Shown piece after piece: positions 17,153 through 20,422 of a DNA stretch of 20,422 nucleotides. The translations under genes were made by a program, and so were the position numbers. Position 1 is the first letter of the stretch, and each line of letters begins with the position of its first letter. Origin of the DNA: Priapulus caudatus (Eukaryota; Priapulida; Priapulimorpha; Priapulimorphida; Priapulidae); NCBI RefSeq assembly GCF_000485595.1, contig NW_014577491.1, forward strand, positions 107,568 through 127,989, given 5' to 3'. The notes under the pieces were generated by a model. The model did not search any database. It was not told where the DNA came from and saw nothing but the letters and a program-made list of their open reading frames with translations.

Positions 17153-19684
17153 ATGACGACGATGATGGCGGTGCAGTCGGTGAGTCTGCGTGATTTCCTT
17201 CTGGAGGCTGAGCTGCAGCAGTACCACAGCGCCTTTACGAAGGACCTCAAGGTGACGACCGTGCAACAGCTGAAGGTACCTACTGTATTCCTGTATGTGG
17301 CATCCGTGAGTTATCAGGGGGAGGTTGGTGTATTTCCGCGTTGCTAAGGCATGCGGCGGTGCGGCTGGCGGTGTTTGAGGACGAATCATTTATGTTTATT
17401 TGCTTAGCTGTGATTTGCGTGATTGTGGATAATGTTTATTGATTGTGGTGGTCCAATTATAGATAAAAATTGGCTATAGATGTGCATGTAAAGAGACCAT
17501 GAAAACCTAAACGTAAATTTAAAAACTTCTGTTTGTCAAGCTAACTTGCGTTGAAGAACATATATGGAGTTTTTCATTATGGCTTGTAAATATCTGATAG
17601 CTGCATCACTATTTATTTAAAAAATATGCCAGATTTAAATTTATATGTACCCAAGGCCCTAAAATTGCCCCATTAACTATATATCTAAATAGCATTTGCT
17701 GTGAACAATTTTATGCACTAATAAACGTATGCAAGCATGTATTTCAAGCAAAGCTGTATACGTATCATGCGAGTTTTAGAACCCAATCTTTGGATTCAGA
17801 CCTTCTTATGCATCCTTCTTCTTCCCCTTCCTCTTAATCTATCACCACTGATCTCCCACACACGTAGCCCGACCAGGCTGTGCGACGGATTGTCTATACA
17901 GTCCGCCCTTCTAACATACATTTCTACATTAGCATAACATACATTTCTAACCCTAGCAATACCGTTTCTTGGGGCTACCACACACGTAGCTATGTCGTTC
18001 TTGTATTGTATGTATAGCAGGAGTAGATAAAGGGAAGGAGTGTGACTTCAATAAACAAGGGAAATTCGTCATTTACTAGCCTTATAATACCTACGATTTA
18101 CTACGCGTAACTCATCCAACTTGAGCTCAAATCGGACACAGTACATTTGCCCATCATCGTACCAAATCGTTTCCTCGTAGACACCCGCAATCCGGAGATA
18201 CAGACTAAAACATACGACACGATTCTCCATTCTTTGGCCAATAAATTCACCGCATAGAGCGCCTATACTTCAAACAAAAGGCAGCTACTAACCACACTGT
18301 CCACGGGGCTTGCGCTCACGGCGAGGCGCTGTGGCTCGCAGGGAGTTGCTGCTGATAGCGGATTGGCGTGTGTGCGTGCCGGCATGCCGGTATGACATAC
18401 AGGCATACATTGTAGCTGTCTACCGGGTCAAAGGTTATCTCGCCGAGTGTTGCGTTGATGCCTAATCACCCTGCTAGCCACAGCGCCTCGCCGTGAGCGC
18501 AAGCCCCGTGGACAGTGTGGTTAGTAGCTGCCTTTTGTTTGAAGTATAGGCGCTCTATGCGGTGAATTTATTGGCCAAAGAATGGAGAATCGTGTCGTAT
18601 GTTTTAGTCTGTATCTCCGGATTGCGGGTGTCTACGAGGAAACGATTTGGTACGATGATGGGCGAATGTACTGTGTCCGATTTGAGCTCAAGTTGGATGA
18701 GTTACGCGTAGTAAATCGTAGGTATTATAAGGCTAGTAAATGACGAATTTCCCTTGTTTATTGAAGTCACACTCCTTCCCTTTATCTACTCCTGATTGTA
18801 TGTATAGTGATATTAGTGTACGAGTTTGAAAGTCTAAGCCGCCTCTATTTTTCCCGTCTTCTCTCCCATCGCTCTAAACGTAGTTGTGTCAATCCTCCGT
18901 GTTAGACCCACTTCACGTGCTGTCTCACCATGCCCACCAGTTGTGTCATCTGTTTGACCCTCCTCCTCAACGCGTTCCCTCCCCTAACCCCTTCATCTCA
19001 CTATCGGTTTGTTAGTCATCAATGTGTTAGACCCGCCTGCTCTTTCATCACGTGCCTCCCTGTTGTTTTGTCTTTGTTGGACCCTCTTCTCTTGTCATGT
19101 CTTTTCCACCAGCGGTTGATGAGTCATCCACATGTTAAGCTTCTCCTCTAACATCTGTGCCAGCAGCAGCTGGTGTGTAGTGTTGTGTACTTGTTAGACA
19201 ATTCCGCTCTCCCACTCCTACCCACACAGCGTGTTAGACAATTCCGCTCTCCCACTCCTACCCACACAGCGTGTTAGACAATTCCGCTCTCCCACTCCTA
19301 CCCTTGCAGTTTATGAGAAGTCTGTGTCTTAGAGCTTCATCTCAGCATCCGTCCCAGCAGCCGTTGATGCTGGGAAAAAATTTATTTTTCGAGGGCTACT
19401 TTTCAAGCTCGCGTGCATGAAAATAGCAAATTTGGTTTGCATTGAACTCTATGCAAATTTACGGGGGCTTTTTTTGGCATTTCGGGGGCTAAATCTCCCC
19501 AAGCCCCCGTGTATTTTTTTCACTGCGTTGATGATTCATCAACATGGCTTCTCCTGCGTTTGTTCTACAGTACGTGGACGATGAGGATCTGATGCTCATC
19601 GGCATGACGAAACCAGAGATGAGGAGGCTGAAGAAATTCTTCCAGAAGGAGTATCCACAGGGAACACTGGGAAGGTTCCGGAAG
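17153..19684 (+). CDS. TNK2: ACK/TNK-family non-receptor tyrosine kinase, first two coding exons (SAM domain)
   Basis: Exons 17153-17275 (41 codons) and 19571-19684 (38 codons), both ending in phase 0. Junctions are CTGAAG|GTACCT, TTCTACAG|TAC and CGGAAG|GTTAGT. An in-frame TAG at 17141 fixes the start region; ATGs at 17162 and 17165 are alternatives. The 79 residues form an N-terminal SAM domain: FLLEAELQQYHSAF (residues 15-28), DLKVTT (31-36), then YVDDEDLMLIGM (42-53), KPEMRRLKKFFQK (55-67) and GRFRK. The pattern LLxExxLxxY...DLxVT...YVxxEDLxxIGM..P..RRL is that of activated CDC42 kinases. These act downstream of CDC42 in endocytosis and receptor signalling; the SAM domain aids membrane targeting and self-association. 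Kinase, SH3 and CRIB regions would follow beyond the window. TNK2 versus TNK1 orthology cannot be settled from this part. Confidence 0.75.
17276..18004. other. Kinase-gene intron 1, left part
   Basis: AT-rich intronic DNA. Direct repeats AACATACATTTCTA (17911 and 17937 area) and CACACACGTAGC (17857 and 17980 area) occur. No exon recognised. Confidence 0.4.
18005..18017 (+). repeat. Left 13-bp target-site duplication
   Basis: ATTGTATGTATAG, identical to 18795-18807, immediately outside the 777-bp element. Confidence 0.85.
18018..18794. mobile_element. 777-bp foldback transposable element, 326-bp inverted arms
   Basis: Left arm 18018-18343 and right arm 18469-18794 are complements with two mismatches (18148/18664 and 18337/18475) and no gaps, about 99.4% identical. 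The loop is 125 bp (18344-18468). Termini are CAGGAGTAG...CTACTCCTG, and a perfect 13-bp direct repeat flanks both ends. No ORF of note, so it would be moved by a transposase supplied elsewhere. Near-identity of the arms suggests a young insertion or recent arm conversion. A transcript of the kinase intron would fold into a hairpin of about 326 bp. Confidence 0.92.
18795..18807 (+). repeat. Right 13-bp target-site duplication
   Basis: ATTGTATGTATAG, second copy. Confidence 0.85.
18808..19192. repeat. Degenerate GTGTTAGAC-C repeat, pyrimidine-rich
   Basis: Loose copies of GTTAGACC/GTTGGACC followed by C/T-rich stretches occur every 60-100 bp (near 18900, 19028, 19076). These look like older relatives of the exact repeat that follows. 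Confidence 0.5.
19193..19304 (+). repeat. 40-bp tandem repeat, about 2.8 copies
   Basis: GTTAGACAATTCCGCTCTCC starts at 19193, 19233 and 19273; the copies are identical until the third diverges near 19304. Lies in intron 1 of the kinase gene. Confidence 0.9.
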
Positions 19685-20220
19685 GTTAGTAGATATCGCT
19701 GTGCCAGTAGGTGGCGCTGCCTGTGCAATCAAGGCAGATACTGCGAGGTCCGAGGCTTTGCTATGTAAAGCTACTGCTAAGGCAACTTGTCGGCAAAGAT
19801 AGGGGTGTCACCATTATATTTCTAACTGGAGTTCGAATGTAACAAGTGTCAAGATTCGTGTTATCTATTTGTTTCACTTGAGTTCTGGATATATGCCATG
19901 GCAGATGAAATACGAACGTAAACCTTGAAGTTTCTTTTCTTGGTGTTCGACTGCCTTTAAAGTTATTCCGGCCGTTGATTAACCGCCAGTGTCACCCTAG
20001 ACTGATCTGCAGTCCAGTGTGTGATCTACTGTGTGTGGCTGTTTTTGTGCAAATGCGTGGTGTCACACAATGCAGCTGGGCCGGTCTAGTGTTACAGGGA
20101 ATGGGGGAGGTTTACAAGACTGTGCACATAGACCGTAGTTTGAATGATCAAATGCGCGAGCGTTTGTGGAGAGATGCCATAAAAACGAGGCTACGTGAGG
20201 AAATGCACAGCACAGGGACA
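19685..20220. other. Kinase-gene intron 2, visible part
   Basis: No further exon recognised after the donor at 19685. Confidence 0.4.
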
Positions 20221-20232
20221 TGCACAGGCACC

Positions 20233-20422
<190 letters not shown>

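Noticed and set aside
19825-19845. GTTCGAAT resembling a tRNA T-loop
   Set aside because: No matching A box, acceptor stem or anticodon arm nearby.

Overview
This is a eukaryotic nuclear window from an animal, most likely an invertebrate. Evidence: coding exons are split by introns with GT/AG ends that join in phase; the gene products belong to metazoan families; intergenic DNA is AT-rich and full of microsatellites, minisatellites and small non-coding inverted-repeat transposons. I cannot fix the phylum. Nothing bacterial, viral or organellar was seen, and no transposase or reverse transcriptase ORF was recognised.

Five gene models are supportable. (1) Minus strand 4404-7072: a four-exon, 303-residue protein whose first two exons resemble the gasdermin N-terminal pore-forming domain and which ends in a proline-rich tail instead of a gasdermin C-terminal domain. 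(2) Plus strand 7438-8829: a three-exon dispanin/CD225 (IFITM-like) membrane protein with a PPAY motif. Genes 1 and 2 are head to head across about 365 bp holding two full RFX X-box matches. (3) Minus strand 10040-10987: a single-exon, GC-rich NUBP1 (cytosolic Fe-S cluster assembly ATPase). (4) Minus strand 11145-11557: the last two exons of VMA21 (V-ATPase assembly chaperone), whose stop lies only 157 bp upstream of the NUBP1 start codon on the same strand; its first exon was not found. (5) Plus strand 17153-19684: the first two coding exons of an ACK/TNK-family tyrosine kinase (N-terminal SAM domain); the kinase domain would lie beyond the right edge.

The rest is repeat-rich. Region 1-3300 holds a CCTAAGC/GTCGC-rich stretch, a 24/30-bp minisatellite built on paired E-boxes, an ACTC-type minisatellite and a 21-bp satellite. 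Region 13.7-16.7 kb holds TGCG-type repeats, a roughly 700-bp pyrimidine tract and a roughly 190-bp purine tract upstream of the kinase gene. The right end is a (CA)n run cut by the window edge.

The most unusual content is a set of seven small inverted-repeat elements, most with clear target-site duplications: 777 bp with 326-bp arms and a 13-bp duplication; 48 bp sharing the same CAGGAGT terminus with a 7-bp duplication; two of 108 bp with 9-bp duplications; and elements of 120, 180 and 412 bp. Several sit inside introns or next to promoters of the genes above. A possible innate-immunity theme (gasdermin-like plus IFITM-like genes sharing an X-box promoter) is inference and rests on the gasdermin call, which is moderate.
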